Below are positions 31,686-40,315 of a stretch of DNA of 43,847 bases, piece after piece (positions within the stretch are counted from its first letter, which is position 1; each line of letters opens with the position of its first letter). The position numbers and the translations under genes were made by a program. The stretch comes from SIG622 sp045604705 (lineage in GTDB: Bacteria > Bacillota > Clostridia > Oscillospirales > CAG-382), in assembly GCA_045604705.1 (NCBI GenBank), contig JAZUOO010000032.1, positions 1 to 43,847 on the forward strand, written 5' to 3'. The notes under the pieces were generated by a model that was not told where the DNA came from, did not search any database, and worked only from the letters and a program-made list of their open reading frames with translations.

Positions 31686-31789
31686 AATATTCTTTTGATT
31701 AAATGAAGATTTTCGCTGTTATATTCTTGAACCAATATAACCTTTTATGCGGAAATCCCTTGACTCTAATTGTGAATTCTTAATTTGCC

Positions 31790-33085
31790 TCACTCGTCCA
31801 TTCTCGCAAGATCCTCATAAGTTTCCCTGCGCACCACTACTCTGTCTTCACCGTTTCTTATTGCCACAATTGGCGGGCGGGGGATTTTGTTGTAGTTGGA
31901 TGCCATGGAGTAATTGTAAGCTCCTGTTACAAGGATTGCAAGCGTGTCGCCTCTTTGTGCTTTTTGGATGGGCATTTCTTCGCCCAGAAGGTCACCGCTT
32001 TCGCAGCATCTGCCGGCTATTGTTGCGGTGAAGTCCTTGGGGTCATCTGCTCTGTCGGCAATGAGAGCTGTGTATTCGGATTGGTAAAGGGCGTATCTCG
32101 GGTTGTCGGGCATACCGCCATCGATGGAGATGTAGCTCTTGTAGCCGGTTATTGTTTTTACGCTTCCGACGGTGTAGAGGGTTATGCCTGAGTCTGCAAC
32201 GATACTTCTTCCCGGCTCCATGAGAATCTGAGGAATATCAATACCGAGCTTTTCCGATGCGCTCTTTATATGGGAAGCGACTTCGGCAATTTTTTCCTCG
32301 TAGTCAATTTTGGGGTCTTTTTCCGTATAGGGAACTCCGAAGCCACCGCCGAGGTTTATTGTTTTAGCAAAGAAGCCATACTTCTTGCCGATGCTTGCGG
32401 AAAACTCCATCATAATATCGGCGGCATCGCAGAAAGGCTCGGATTCAAATATCTGTGATCCGACATGGCAGTGGTATCCGCAAAGCTCGGTGTTTTTGTC
32501 CTTTAGTATATACGCTATGAATTCCTCTGCCTGACCTGTTTCGATGGCTGTGCCGAACTTTGAATCTACGCTTCCTGTACTTATTTTTGCGTGGGTATGG
32601 GGGTCGATTCCGGGGGAGAGTCTTATGAGTATCTTCTGCTTTATGCCTTTTTCTGCGGCATAGGAGGATATTTTGTCGAATTCCTCTTTGTTGTCAACTA
32701 TGAAATATCCGATGCCGGAGTCTATGGCAAACTCTATATCCGCATCCGTTTTGTTATTACCGTGGAAGTAGGCATTTGCAAGAGGGAAGCCGCCCATTTT
32801 GGCGATGTAAAGCTCGCCGGGAGAAACAATATCCGTACACATTCCTTCCTCGGCGGCGATTTTATATATGCCCTTAAAACAGAGAGCCTTTGAAGCAAGA
32901 AGAGGCTTTGAACCTTTGCCGAAGTGTTTTTCCATGGCAGCAATATAGGTTCTCATGCGGTTTCTGATTCTGTCCTCGTCAAGGAGCATAAGAGGTGTGC
33001 CGTATTTTTTTGCAAGCTCAACAGTGTCCTTGCCTGCGAAATATAAGTGTCCGTTTTTACCTACGGAAAGATTTGTGTGAAGCAT
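31790..33085 (-). CDS. lysA: Diaminopimelate decarboxylase
   Basis: A 431-residue fold-type III PLP enzyme converting meso-diaminopimelate to lysine and CO2, the last step of lysine synthesis. The PLP lysine is in LLASKALCFKG. HCHVGSQI, the phosphate-binding GGGFGVPY, EPGRSIVADSG and the catalytic CCESGDLLGEE are all present. Last gene of the minus-strand dapA-dapB-lysA unit. A 188-nt gap with a repeat-like sequence separates it from dapB. AAAGAGGACG precedes the ATG. Confidence 0.95.
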   Translation of the reverse strand: MLHTNLSVGKNGHLYFAGKDTVELAKKYGTPLMLLDEDRIRNRMRTYIAAMEKHFGKGSKPLLASKALCFKGIYKIAAEEGMCTDIVSPGELYIAKMGGFPLANAYFHGNNKTDADIEFAIDSGIGYFIVDNKEEFDKISSYAAEKGIKQKILIRLSPGIDPHTHAKISTGSVDSKFGTAIETGQAEEFIAYILKDKNTELCGYHCHVGSQIFESEPFCDAADIMMEFSASIGKKYGFFAKTINLGGGFGVPYTEKDPKIDYEEKIAEVASHIKSASEKLGIDIPQILMEPGRSIVADSGITLYTVGSVKTITGYKSYISIDGGMPDNPRYALYQSEYTALIADRADDPKDFTATIAGRCCESGDLLGEEMPIQKAQRGDTLAILVTGAYNYSMASNYNKIPRPPIVAIRNGEDRVVVRRETYEDLARMDE

Positions 33086-33129
33086 TTTATCGTCCTCTTT
33101 TTGGAAAAAATAGTGAAGAGTGAAAAGTT

Positions 33130-33273
33130 ACTGTAAGTCACAGTTAAAAATTCCAATTAAACTCCTCTGCAACTTCAAAAGTCAGCCCCCGCGCAAGGAG
33201 CGAAGCGAGTGGAGCAAATATAAAGTTTTTGCGGAGCTTTTTTCAAAAAGCGACCCGTCGGAGACCTCCCGTA
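33130..33273. repeat. Repeat-like intergenic sequence between dapB and lysA
   Basis: A non-coding stretch with GC-rich blocks (CAGCCCCCGCGCAAGGAGC) and nested inverted repeats, for example GCTTTTTtcAAAAAGC near 33236-33251 and GGAGC/GCGAAGCGAG runs. It resembles the short palindromic intergenic sequences common in gut Clostridia. Only one copy is visible here, so the repeat call is inference. Confidence 0.3.
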
Positions 33274-34011
33274 TCACTCCATCATAGCCTTCATATCATA
33301 AATAGCAGGCTCTTTCTGCTGTACAAGATACTTTGCTGCGGAGAGTGCACCCTCTGCGAAAAGTGCTCTGTCATGGGCCTCGTGCTTAAGTGTCAAAGTC
33401 TGGCTGTCGGTGCAGATGATGATTTCGTGGTCACCGACGATGTTGCCCGCCCTGACGGCGCTTATGCCTATTTCGTTCTTTTCGCGCTTGGCGTTACCGG
33501 ATCTTCCGAGGTTGAATTCGGCGTCGGTTCTCACTGCCTTAAGCTCATTTGCCAAAAGCAGTGCCGTGCCGCTGGGAGCATCGAGCTTTCTGTTGTGGTG
33601 CTTTTCTATTATCTCGATGTCGGCATCCGGGAACATTTCGGCGGCTTTCTTTGCAAGACTTGCAAGTACGGCGATGCCGAGTGACATATTTGCACTGTGG
33701 AACACGGGAATGACCTTTGCGGTTTCCGACATCTTAGCTTTTTCATTGGTATCCTGCCCCGTGGTTGCGATGACTACGGGGATTTTTCTTGCAGCTGCGT
33801 AGTCGCACAGCTCAGTTGTCAGCACATGGTTTGAGAAGTCTATTATTACGTCTGCATCTTCCTTGCAGTCGGAGAGGCTTGTGTAGTTTACGCCCTCGCC
33901 GCCGAATTTATCAACGGCTGCCGCAAGTGTAAAATCTTCGCTTTCGGCGATAAGACGGAGCAGCTCTTTACCCATTCTGCCGCCTGCACCGTGGATTATT
34001 GTTTTTATCAT
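33274..34011 (-). CDS. dapB: 4-hydroxy-tetrahydrodipicolinate reductase
   Basis: A 245-residue NAD(P)H-dependent reductase in the diaminopimelate pathway. The nucleotide-binding GAGGRMGKELLRL is at the N-terminus, and the substrate/catalytic motif EIIEKHHNRKLDAPSGTALLLA lies about residue 125-150. Its product also leads to dipicolinate in spore formers, tying it to sporulation. It follows dapA after 259 nt and precedes lysA. Confidence 0.95.
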   Translation of the reverse strand: MIKTIIHGAGGRMGKELLRLIAESEDFTLAAAVDKFGGEGVNYTSLSDCKEDADVIIDFSNHVLTTELCDYAAARKIPVVIATTGQDTNEKAKMSETAKVIPVFHSANMSLGIAVLASLAKKAAEMFPDADIEIIEKHHNRKLDAPSGTALLLANELKAVRTDAEFNLGRSGNAKREKNEIGISAVRAGNIVGDHEIIICTDSQTLTLKHEAHDRALFAEGALSAAKYLVQQKEPAIYDMKAMME

Positions 34012-34270
34012 GGTTTTATATCCTTTGTACTATACGATATTGTTCTTTGGTTTTGCTTCGATTATCCGAAAAGATATGGCAATCTTCCGCCTGTCGGGAG
34101 TTTTTTGTATAGGTCAGACCGACGTTTGGGTGCTTTCGATGTCAAGCTTGTATCTTGATGTTACCACTGCGAGAATATCCTGTCTTTTCCGCAGAATCGC
34201 AGCTTGCAGAGTATCGCACCGGATGGGACTCTCACCTATTATGCTTCGTTTATCGTGGAGCAGCTCTATT
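34012..34270 (-). other. 259-nt gap between dapA and dapB
   Basis: No established gene. On the minus strand a 50-codon open frame starts just after the dapA stop (RSIIGESPIRCDTLQAAILR, then KRQDILAVVTSRYKLD) and ends at TGA, but it has no ATG/GTG/TTG start and no ribosome-binding site. It may be a remnant or chance. Confidence 0.25.
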
Positions 34271-35164
34271 TTACTTTATGAGATTTTGTTCACGCATGAG
34301 TGCGTAGAGCTTTTCTGCGTTTGATTCTTCCATGGGAGTCAGGGGAAGTCTGAGGTAATTCTCGCACCAGCCCATTTTTGCCATAGCCGCCTTTACGGGA
34401 ATGGGGTTTACTTCGCAGAAGAGAGCATCTATAAGTGCGTGATACTTCATCTGCATTGCCGCCGCACCCTTAACGTCGCCGTCAAGGAACTTTCTGCACA
34501 TGAGTGATGTTTCTGCGGGAAGAAGATTTGAAAGAACCGAAATAACACCCTTTCCGCCCAATGACATAAGGGGAACAATCTGGTCGTCGTTGCCTGAATA
34601 GAGGTCAAGCTTGTCTCCTACGTATGCCATTGTTTCAACTATCTTTGAAATATCACCGTTTGCTTCCTTGATACCTACGATATTGGGATGGTCTGCAAGC
34701 ACCGCGTATGTCTTGGGAGCGATGTTTACACCTGTTCTTGTGGGTACGTTATAGAGGATAACAGGCTTTGTACTCTTATCGGCGATTTCGGTGAACATTT
34801 TTATAAGACCTGTCTGTGTAGCCTTGTTATAGTACGGTGTAACAACAAGCATTGCATCCGCACCTGCTTCACAAGCGCATCTTGTAAGGTCGAGAGCGTA
34901 TGCTGTATCATTGGAACCTGTGCCCGCAATTATCGGTACTCTGCCGTTTGCTCTCTTTGCGGCAAATGCAATTGCATCTCTGTGCTCGTCGTCTGAGAGT
35001 GTGGAAGCTTCACCTGTTGTTCCGCACACTACAAGTCCGTTGATGCCGGATTCAATCTGCCAGTCAATGAGCTTGCCGAAGAGTTCGTAGTCGATTCCGT
35101 TTTCCGTTAAGGGTGTAACAAGGGCTGTTGCCGCACCTTGAAATACTGTGATTTTCTTTTTCAT
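34271..35164 (-). CDS. dapA: 4-hydroxy-tetrahydrodipicolinate synthase
   Basis: A 297-residue class I aldolase that condenses pyruvate with aspartate semialdehyde, the committed step to diaminopimelate and lysine. Schiff-base lysine in GIKEANGD, catalytic tyrosine in VILYNVPTRTGVNI, and the GTTGEAST phosphate/pyruvate loop are present. The start follows AAGGAGAT. First gene of its operon, controlled by the lysine riboswitch upstream. Confidence 0.96.
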   Translation of the reverse strand: MKKKITVFQGAATALVTPLTENGIDYELFGKLIDWQIESGINGLVVCGTTGEASTLSDDEHRDAIAFAAKRANGRVPIIAGTGSNDTAYALDLTRCACEAGADAMLVVTPYYNKATQTGLIKMFTEIADKSTKPVILYNVPTRTGVNIAPKTYAVLADHPNIVGIKEANGDISKIVETMAYVGDKLDLYSGNDDQIVPLMSLGGKGVISVLSNLLPAETSLMCRKFLDGDVKGAAAMQMKYHALIDALFCEVNPIPVKAAMAKMGWCENYLRLPLTPMEESNAEKLYALMREQNLIK

Positions 35165-35249
35165 AATTCTATCTCCTTGTGTTATTAATTAACTGATTTT
35201 GTTTTCTTTCAACTCTTCATATCAAACACATTTGAAATAAAGAAAACAA

Positions 35250-35514
35250 TAAAAAAATCTTACCAAAGAAATCGGTAAGAGCATACACCACAGGAAAACA
35301 CTGACACTGTGCCCCTGTATTACGATAGCTCTCCGCAGAAAAACTGCGACAGTCCGACGGATGTTGTCCGTAAGACCGGCAAAAAGCTCCGCCGAGAATT
35401 TTCATTCTCACTTTCACCTCGGCACCCGCCCCTTTCGCACGGCTAAGGAATTTGCGGAATCCGTTATGCCGAGTCTACTCTTAACTGGGTGCGCCTCTAC
35501 CACATATTTTGTTT
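35250..35514 (-). promoter_or_regulatory. Lysine riboswitch (L box) with terminator upstream of dapA
   Basis: The minus-strand leader begins near 35514 and carries hallmark L-box segments: GTAGAGGCGC and AAGAGTAG near the 5' end, then AAAGGGG...GGTGCCGAGG. The five-helix core is followed by TCTTACC (35274-35280)/GGTAAGA (35258-35264) and a TTTTTTT run (35251-35257), an intrinsic terminator. Lysine binding would be expected to promote termination, lowering dapA-dapB-lysA expression. The motif matches are by eye. Confidence 0.88.
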
Positions 35515-35520
35515 TTTGAC

Positions 35521-35549
35521 ATTATAGCATACAAATATATGCTTGTCAA
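35521..35549 (-). promoter_or_regulatory. Consensus promoter of the lysine operon
   Basis: On the minus strand TTGACA (35544-35549), a 17-bp spacer and TATAAT (35521-35526), placing the start near 35514 at the 5' end of the riboswitch. Confidence 0.85.
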
Positions 35550-36011
35550 CAGAATTTGAGGATTTTTTATTTTATTTTACCGGTAATTCATAAATGAGTA
35601 TCTCTAAAAATCTCTTTCCGGAGGCAAGAAAGAAAAATCGGGTCATTTACAGCACAAATTTCATTATTTCATCATTCGAGACCACATTTTATTGTTCCAA
35701 ATAAATGAATTTTCTCTACGCTCCCTTTTAAAGCAGAAATTTTTAAAGGTTAACAAATGCAATCCTCAACTATATATGCTTGCAACAGGCTGATTGTAAT
35801 TTGCTGCAGAAAAGAAAGAACAAGTCGAGGATTATGGCAGGTGTCTTTGTTGTCAGATATAAACAGGATTTTTCGGCATAATCAGCGGAATTTACGAATA
35901 AAACTGTAAGATGACTAAACTATTGTGTTGTGATTCTTGCCAAAGCAAGGGCTGCGGGGATATTCGTGAATATACAAAATGACAAAAATCATACAAATTC
36001 AAGAATTCCTA
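35550..36011. other. 462-bp stretch between two divergent promoters, no gene seen
   Basis: AT-rich sequence between the lysine-operon promoter and the T-box promoter. I see no open frame with a ribosome-binding site, no RNA gene and no clear repeat. Confidence 0.4.
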
Positions 36012-36040
36012 TTGACAGACGGAGGTAAATGTGCTATACT
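36012..36040 (+). promoter_or_regulatory. Consensus promoter of the T-box operon
   Basis: TTGACA (36012-36017), a 17-bp spacer and TATACT (36035-36040), giving a start near 36047 and a ~340-nt leader. Confidence 0.85.
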
Positions 36041-36046
36041 CTTTCT

Positions 36047-36334
36047 GAATAACGCAATGAAGCGGAATAGTATGCAGAAGCTTTCGCCTTGGGAGAGATG
36101 CCGGTTGGTGCGAGGCATTGGGAAAGGTCTGTCGAACTCACCGCAGAGCGGCTGCCGTGAAAATCGCAGTAGGGGCAGACGGGTACTCCCGTAACAGAGT
36201 GAAGATGTGACGGCATCTAAAGTGCATCCGATAGGGTGAAAAAGAGTGGTACCGCGGAAACAGAGTTTTACACAGCACAGCACAGCACACGTTTTCGTCT
36301 CTTTGAAGAAGCAAGGAGGCGGAGGCGTTTTTTT
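36047..36334 (+). promoter_or_regulatory. T-box leader, probable leucine specifier (CTC)
   Basis: The invariant T-box AGTGGTACCGCGG lies at 36245-36257. A Stem I distal loop with GAGATGCCGGTTGGTG...GGCAT lies at 36095-36118. The specifier region reads GTCGAACTCACCG, placing codon CTC (Leu) at 36137-36139 by the usual GAA-codon-AC pattern. The terminator pairs CGTTTTCGTCTC (36290-36301) with GAGGCGGAGGCG (36316-36327), followed by seven T. Uncharged tRNA should stabilise the antiterminator and turn on the two genes below. Between antiterminator and terminator lies an unusual run of CACAG repeats (36271-36290). The Leu assignment is by eye. Confidence 0.85.
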
Positions 36335-36388
36335 GTTTCACGTATATCGCTCGGCAATTCAATCCAAAATTGAAAGGGGTAAACAACC

Positions 36389-37777
36389 ATGAAAAAGATT
36401 ATTACCACGGACATTACGCTTAAGGAACTATCCAAGGAACGTGAGGTAGCTCTCCTGTTCCGCGAAAAAACAGCAATTGCAGCTTACGCCGACTCCCTCG
36501 GTGCGGACGCTGTTGAACTTGCTCCGGTAAAGAATCTGCGTGAGGATGCAATAATATATAAGACTATCGCAAAAAATACAGGAAATGCTTGCCTTGTAAT
36601 TCCCGCAGGCTCTGAAATTGCTGATGTTGCAAATGCATGGGAATGCATCAAGGAAGCAAAGTGTAAAAGACTTCAGATAGAGCTTCCCGTTTCCACCGTT
36701 CAGATGGAATATACATATCATATAAAGGCAGAAAAGATGCTCGCAAAAATAAGTGAGCTTATAAAGACGGCAAAGGAGCTCTGTGAGGATGTTGAATTCT
36801 CTGCGCTTGATGCCACACGTGCTGACGAGGAATTCCTTATCACAGCCGTAAAGGAAGCGGAGTCCTGCGGTGCAACCGTTATCAGTATCTGTGACGATGC
36901 GGGCGTATCTTTGCCCGGTGCTATCGGTGCACTTGTCGGAAAGGTAAAGGCGGCAGTTTCCGTTCCCGTATATGTTCAGGTATCCGACAGAGTTAATATG
37001 GCTGTTGCTTGCGCTGTTGCGGCAATCGAGGCGGGCGCTGACGGTATCAAGTGTGCAATGGCAGGTAAGAATGCACTTCTCACCGGTGAGATTTCCGATG
37101 CTCTCAGTATCTGCAGTGCAGAGATTGGTGTGGAAACAGGCATAAACCATACAAAAATCCACGCAAGTATAGAGGATATGCTCGCAAGTATAAATCACGA
37201 AACATACGAAAACGACGTTGTTGTCAACGAAAAGAAGAAGATTCTCCTTGACTCCGACAGCACTATCGCACAGGTTGCAAATGCGGTTCGTGTTCTCGGC
37301 TATGAGCTTTCCGACTCCGACTGCGGAAATGTACACAAGGCTCTTATGCAGGTATGCGAAAAGAAAGACGCTGTCGGCGTAAAGGAGCTTGAAGCACTTA
37401 TCGCAAGCTCGGCAATGCAGGCACCCTCAACATATCATCTTGAAAGCTATACAACAAACAGCAGTAATGTTACAAACTCCATGTCCCAGGTAACTCTCAC
37501 CTGCAATGGCGAAACAATCTGCGGTGTAAGCACCGGTGACGGGCCCATTGATTCCGCATTCCGTGCCATTGAGCAGTGTATCGGACATCACTATGAGCTT
37601 GACGATTTCCAGGTACAGTCGGTAACAGAGGGCAAGGAAGCTCTCGGCTCCGCACTTGTAAGACTCCGCAGCAATGGAAAACTTTATGCAGGAAACGGTA
37701 CATCCGCCGACATAGTTGCGGCAAGCATCAGAGCTTATATCAATGCACTGAACAAGATAGTGTTCGAGGAGGAATGA
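36389..37777 (+). CDS. LeuA/homocitrate-synthase-like protein lacking catalytic metal ligands
   Basis: A 462-residue relative of 2-isopropylmalate synthase. The N-terminal HMGL-like TIM barrel still shows VQMEY, the DVEFSALDATRADEEFL strand (near residue 135) and AVAAIEAGADGI. The substrate/metal motif DTTLRDGEQ is replaced by DITLKELSKER (residues 8-18). The HxH metal motif (VHCHNDLGLA in active enzymes) reads VQVSDRVNMA (196-205). The C-terminal ~110 residues look like the LeuA allosteric dimer domain (STGDGPIDSAFRAIEQ; GNGTSADIVAASIRAYINALN). I infer no aldol activity but possible leucine or acyl-ligand sensing. AAGGGG precedes the start. It follows a leucine-type T-box and is coupled to the next gene. 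Another lineage-specific activity cannot be excluded. Confidence 0.8.
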   Translation: MKKIITTDITLKELSKEREVALLFREKTAIAAYADSLGADAVELAPVKNLREDAIIYKTIAKNTGNACLVIPAGSEIADVANAWECIKEAKCKRLQIELPVSTVQMEYTYHIKAEKMLAKISELIKTAKELCEDVEFSALDATRADEEFLITAVKEAESCGATVISICDDAGVSLPGAIGALVGKVKAAVSVPVYVQVSDRVNMAVACAVAAIEAGADGIKCAMAGKNALLTGEISDALSICSAEIGVETGINHTKIHASIEDMLASINHETYENDVVVNEKKKILLDSDSTIAQVANAVRVLGYELSDSDCGNVHKALMQVCEKKDAVGVKELEALIASSAMQAPSTYHLESYTTNSSNVTNSMSQVTLTCNGETICGVSTGDGPIDSAFRAIEQCIGHHYELDDFQVQSVTEGKEALGSALVRLRSNGKLYAGNGTSADIVAASIRAYINALNKIVFEEE

Positions 37778-37778
37778 T

Positions 37779-40238
37779 ATGAAAATCGTATTTTCAACCA
37801 AAAACGTAAAACGTGCGTCTTTCCTCGACACCTGCCGTTATGCCTATGACTACGGCTTTTCGGGATTTGAGATTTACGACGCAATAAAGGAGCGTACAGT
37901 CCATCACGACAGTATTCTGCGCCGTGACAGAATTGCGGATGCTAAAAGAAAGCTCATCAACAGAGGTCTTTCCGTATCGGCTCTGAGCTATCCCTTTACA
38001 CTTGAATCGGATGAAGCAAATGCCGAAACTCTCGTAAAATATGTCGATATGGCGGCAAATGCGGGTATTACGGACGTTATAGTGCGCAGTGAAGAAAAGG
38101 TGTCCTTTGATATACTTGATGCAAAGCTTGCGCAGGCTGTAAAACGAGCGGAAAATGCAGATGTACGCATACTTTTTGAAACAATCGGTTATTTTGCAAA
38201 TACCGAAAATATAATTGAGATTATAAACCACTTTTCCTCTGCGGCAATCGGTGCCTCCTGGAATGTAAGAGGCACATACTTCAGTGCGGGTGAGAATGCG
38301 GAAACGACAATAAAGAGCCTTGGTGCGTATATTAAGTATGTTCGTCTGGGTGACATGAAGGACGGCAAAACGGCACTTATCGGAGAGGGGGAGCTTCCGG
38401 TTGAAAAGTTTATCAATGCTCTGTCCTCACTCAACTATGACGGCTTTATCTGTGCCGCATGGAACGATGAGATTGGTGATGCGGATATAGTTCTGACACA
38501 CTTTGCAAACTACATTGCAGCTCTAAACCGTGATAAAAAGGAATACGACAAGGTATACTACAACAGAGATAAGACAGGCACCTTTGTATGGAAAAAATAC
38601 GACGTAATTGAAGCTACATTCTCGGATGTTCTTGACACTATGGCGCAAAAATACCCCGACCAGTACGCATTTAAGTATCCGACATTGGACTATACAAGAA
38701 CCTATGCACAGTTCAGACGTGACGTTGACGAATGTGCCGCAGCTCTTATTTCCCTTGGCGTAAAGGCGGGCGACCACGTAGCGGTATGGGCTACAAACGT
38801 TCCCGAATGGTTTATTACTTTCTGGGCAACCACCAAGATAGGAGCAGTTCTTGTTACGGTAAATACGGCATATAAGATTCATGAAATAGAATATCTTCTC
38901 AAGCAGTCAGACACACATACCCTTGTTATGATTGAGTACTGCAAGGATATTAACTATAAAGAGATTATTCAGGAGCTCTGCCCCGAGCTTGATACTCTCA
39001 CTCCCGGAAAGCCTCTTTATTCCAAGAATCTGCCTTTCCTTCGCAATGTCGTAACGGTAGGCTTCTCCATGAACGGCTGTCTGACATATGAGCAGATGCT
39101 TTCACGTTCTTCACTTGTTCCCCGTGAGGAGGTAAGAAGACGTGCATCTCTTGTAAAGCCGGACGATGTATGTAATATGCAGTACACCTCCGGTACAACG
39201 GGCTTCCCCAAGGGCGTTATGCTTACACACAGAAATATTGTAAACAACGGCAAAACAATCGGCGACAGAATGGATCTTTCCACAGCAGACCGCATGATGA
39301 TTCAGGTTCCCATGTTCCACTGCTTCGGCATGGTGCTTTCCATGACATCCACTATGACCCACGGAGGAACGCTCTGCCCGATACCATACTTCTCACCCAA
39401 ATCATCCCTTGCCTGTGTAAACGATGAGCGTATAACCTGTTTTAACGGCGTTCCCACAATGTTCATCGCAATGTTCAACCACGCAGATTTTGCAAAGACA
39501 GACTTCTCATATATGCGTACAGGTATTATGGCGGGTGCTAACTGTCCCGCAGACCTTATGCGCCGTGCCGCAGACGAAATGAATATGCGTGAGATTATCT
39601 CCGTTTACGGTCAGACGGAAGCATCACCCGGATGTACCATGGGTGAAGTAAACGAAGACCTTGACCACAGAGTTGAAACGGTCGGAAGCGCTTTCCCCGG
39701 TGTTGAATGTAAAATCATAGACCCGGAAACGGGCGAAGAGCTTCCCGACGGCGAAAGCGGCGAATTTGTGGCAAGAGGCTTTAATATAATGAAAGGCTAC
39801 TACAAAATGCCGGAAGCAACCGCACAGGCAATAGACAAAGACGGCTGGCTTCACTCAGGCGACATCTGCTGCAGAACACCCGACGGCTACTACAAGGTTA
39901 CGGGAAGACTTAAGGATATGATTATCCGAGGTGGTGAAAACCTCTATCCCCGTGAAATTGAGGAATTCTACCTCACCAATCCCAAGGTACGTGACGTTCA
40001 GGTTGTTGGTGTTCCCGATGAAAGATACGGCGAGGAATGCTGTGCATGGGTGATTCTCCACAAGGGAGAAACTGCTACTGAGGACGAAATGAAAGAATTC
40101 GGAAACGCTTACATTGCACGTCACAAGGTTCCAAGATACTTCCTTTTTGTAAATGAGTTCCCCATGAATGCCGCAGGTAAAATACTTAAGTATAAGATGC
40201 GTGATGAATCTGTGGAAATTCTCGGACTTAAGAAGTAA
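37779..40238 (+). CDS. Fusion: sugar-isomerase-type TIM barrel + acyl-CoA synthetase (AMP-forming)
   Basis: An 819-residue two-domain protein. Residues ~1-250 resemble the sugar phosphate isomerase/epimerase (AP_endonuc_2) barrel. One ligand, Glu134 (LFETIG), remains, but the WD-H, H-x-K-D and LEW positions read SWNVRG (160-165), VRLGD (188-192) and CAAWN, so metal chemistry is doubtful. Residues ~265-819 form a FadD-like adenylating enzyme with intact motifs: YTSGTTGFPKG (from 469), YGQTEASPG (from 610), GWLHSGD, GRLKDMIIRGGENLYPREIEEF (from 709) and the catalytic-lysine segment AAGKILKYKMRD (from 798). It should activate a carboxylic acid to an acyl-AMP or acyl-CoA; the acid is unknown. A GAGGAGG site and a one-base gap couple it to the LeuA-like gene, which suggests a shared branched-chain or short-chain acid pathway. 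Confidence 0.85.
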   Translation: MKIVFSTKNVKRASFLDTCRYAYDYGFSGFEIYDAIKERTVHHDSILRRDRIADAKRKLINRGLSVSALSYPFTLESDEANAETLVKYVDMAANAGITDVIVRSEEKVSFDILDAKLAQAVKRAENADVRILFETIGYFANTENIIEIINHFSSAAIGASWNVRGTYFSAGENAETTIKSLGAYIKYVRLGDMKDGKTALIGEGELPVEKFINALSSLNYDGFICAAWNDEIGDADIVLTHFANYIAALNRDKKEYDKVYYNRDKTGTFVWKKYDVIEATFSDVLDTMAQKYPDQYAFKYPTLDYTRTYAQFRRDVDECAAALISLGVKAGDHVAVWATNVPEWFITFWATTKIGAVLVTVNTAYKIHEIEYLLKQSDTHTLVMIEYCKDINYKEIIQELCPELDTLTPGKPLYSKNLPFLRNVVTVGFSMNGCLTYEQMLSRSSLVPREEVRRRASLVKPDDVCNMQYTSGTTGFPKGVMLTHRNIVNNGKTIGDRMDLSTADRMMIQVPMFHCFGMVLSMTSTMTHGGTLCPIPYFSPKSSLACVNDERITCFNGVPTMFIAMFNHADFAKTDFSYMRTGIMAGANCPADLMRRAADEMNMREIISVYGQTEASPGCTMGEVNEDLDHRVETVGSAFPGVECKIIDPETGEELPDGESGEFVARGFNIMKGYYKMPEATAQAIDKDGWLHSGDICCRTPDGYYKVTGRLKDMIIRGGENLYPREIEEFYLTNPKVRDVQVVGVPDERYGEECCAWVILHKGETATEDEMKEFGNAYIARHKVPRYFLFVNEFPMNAAGKILKYKMRDESVEILGLKK

Positions 40239-40279
40239 TAATCGGACTTGGGCAAAATCATATAAAAATAACGATTTTA

Positions 40280-40315
40280 TCGCTCGGACTCTTTTTTGGG
40301 TTCGGGCGAATTTTT
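40280..40315 (+). terminator. Terminator of the T-box operon
   Basis: TCGCTCGGACTC (40280-40291) pairs with GGGTTCGGGCGA (40298-40309) using G-U pairs, around a T6 loop, followed by ATTTTT. Ends the two-gene unit. Confidence 0.75.

Noticed and set aside
32591..32893. Plus-strand open frame inside lysA
   Set aside because: Shadow of the certain lysA gene on the minus strand.
34010..34324. Plus-strand open frame between dapB and dapA
   Set aside because: It overlaps the dapA 3' end in antisense, has no ribosome-binding site and no recognisable content.
36271..36290. CACAG repeats as a CRISPR array
   Set aside because: Units are five bases, contiguous and without spacers; no cas genes nearby.
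36334..36343. TGTTTCACGT, a perfect half of the ParB-binding parS palindrome
   Set aside because: The second half (ATATCG instead of GAAACA) is missing, and it lies just after the T-box terminator; 10 bp can match by chance.
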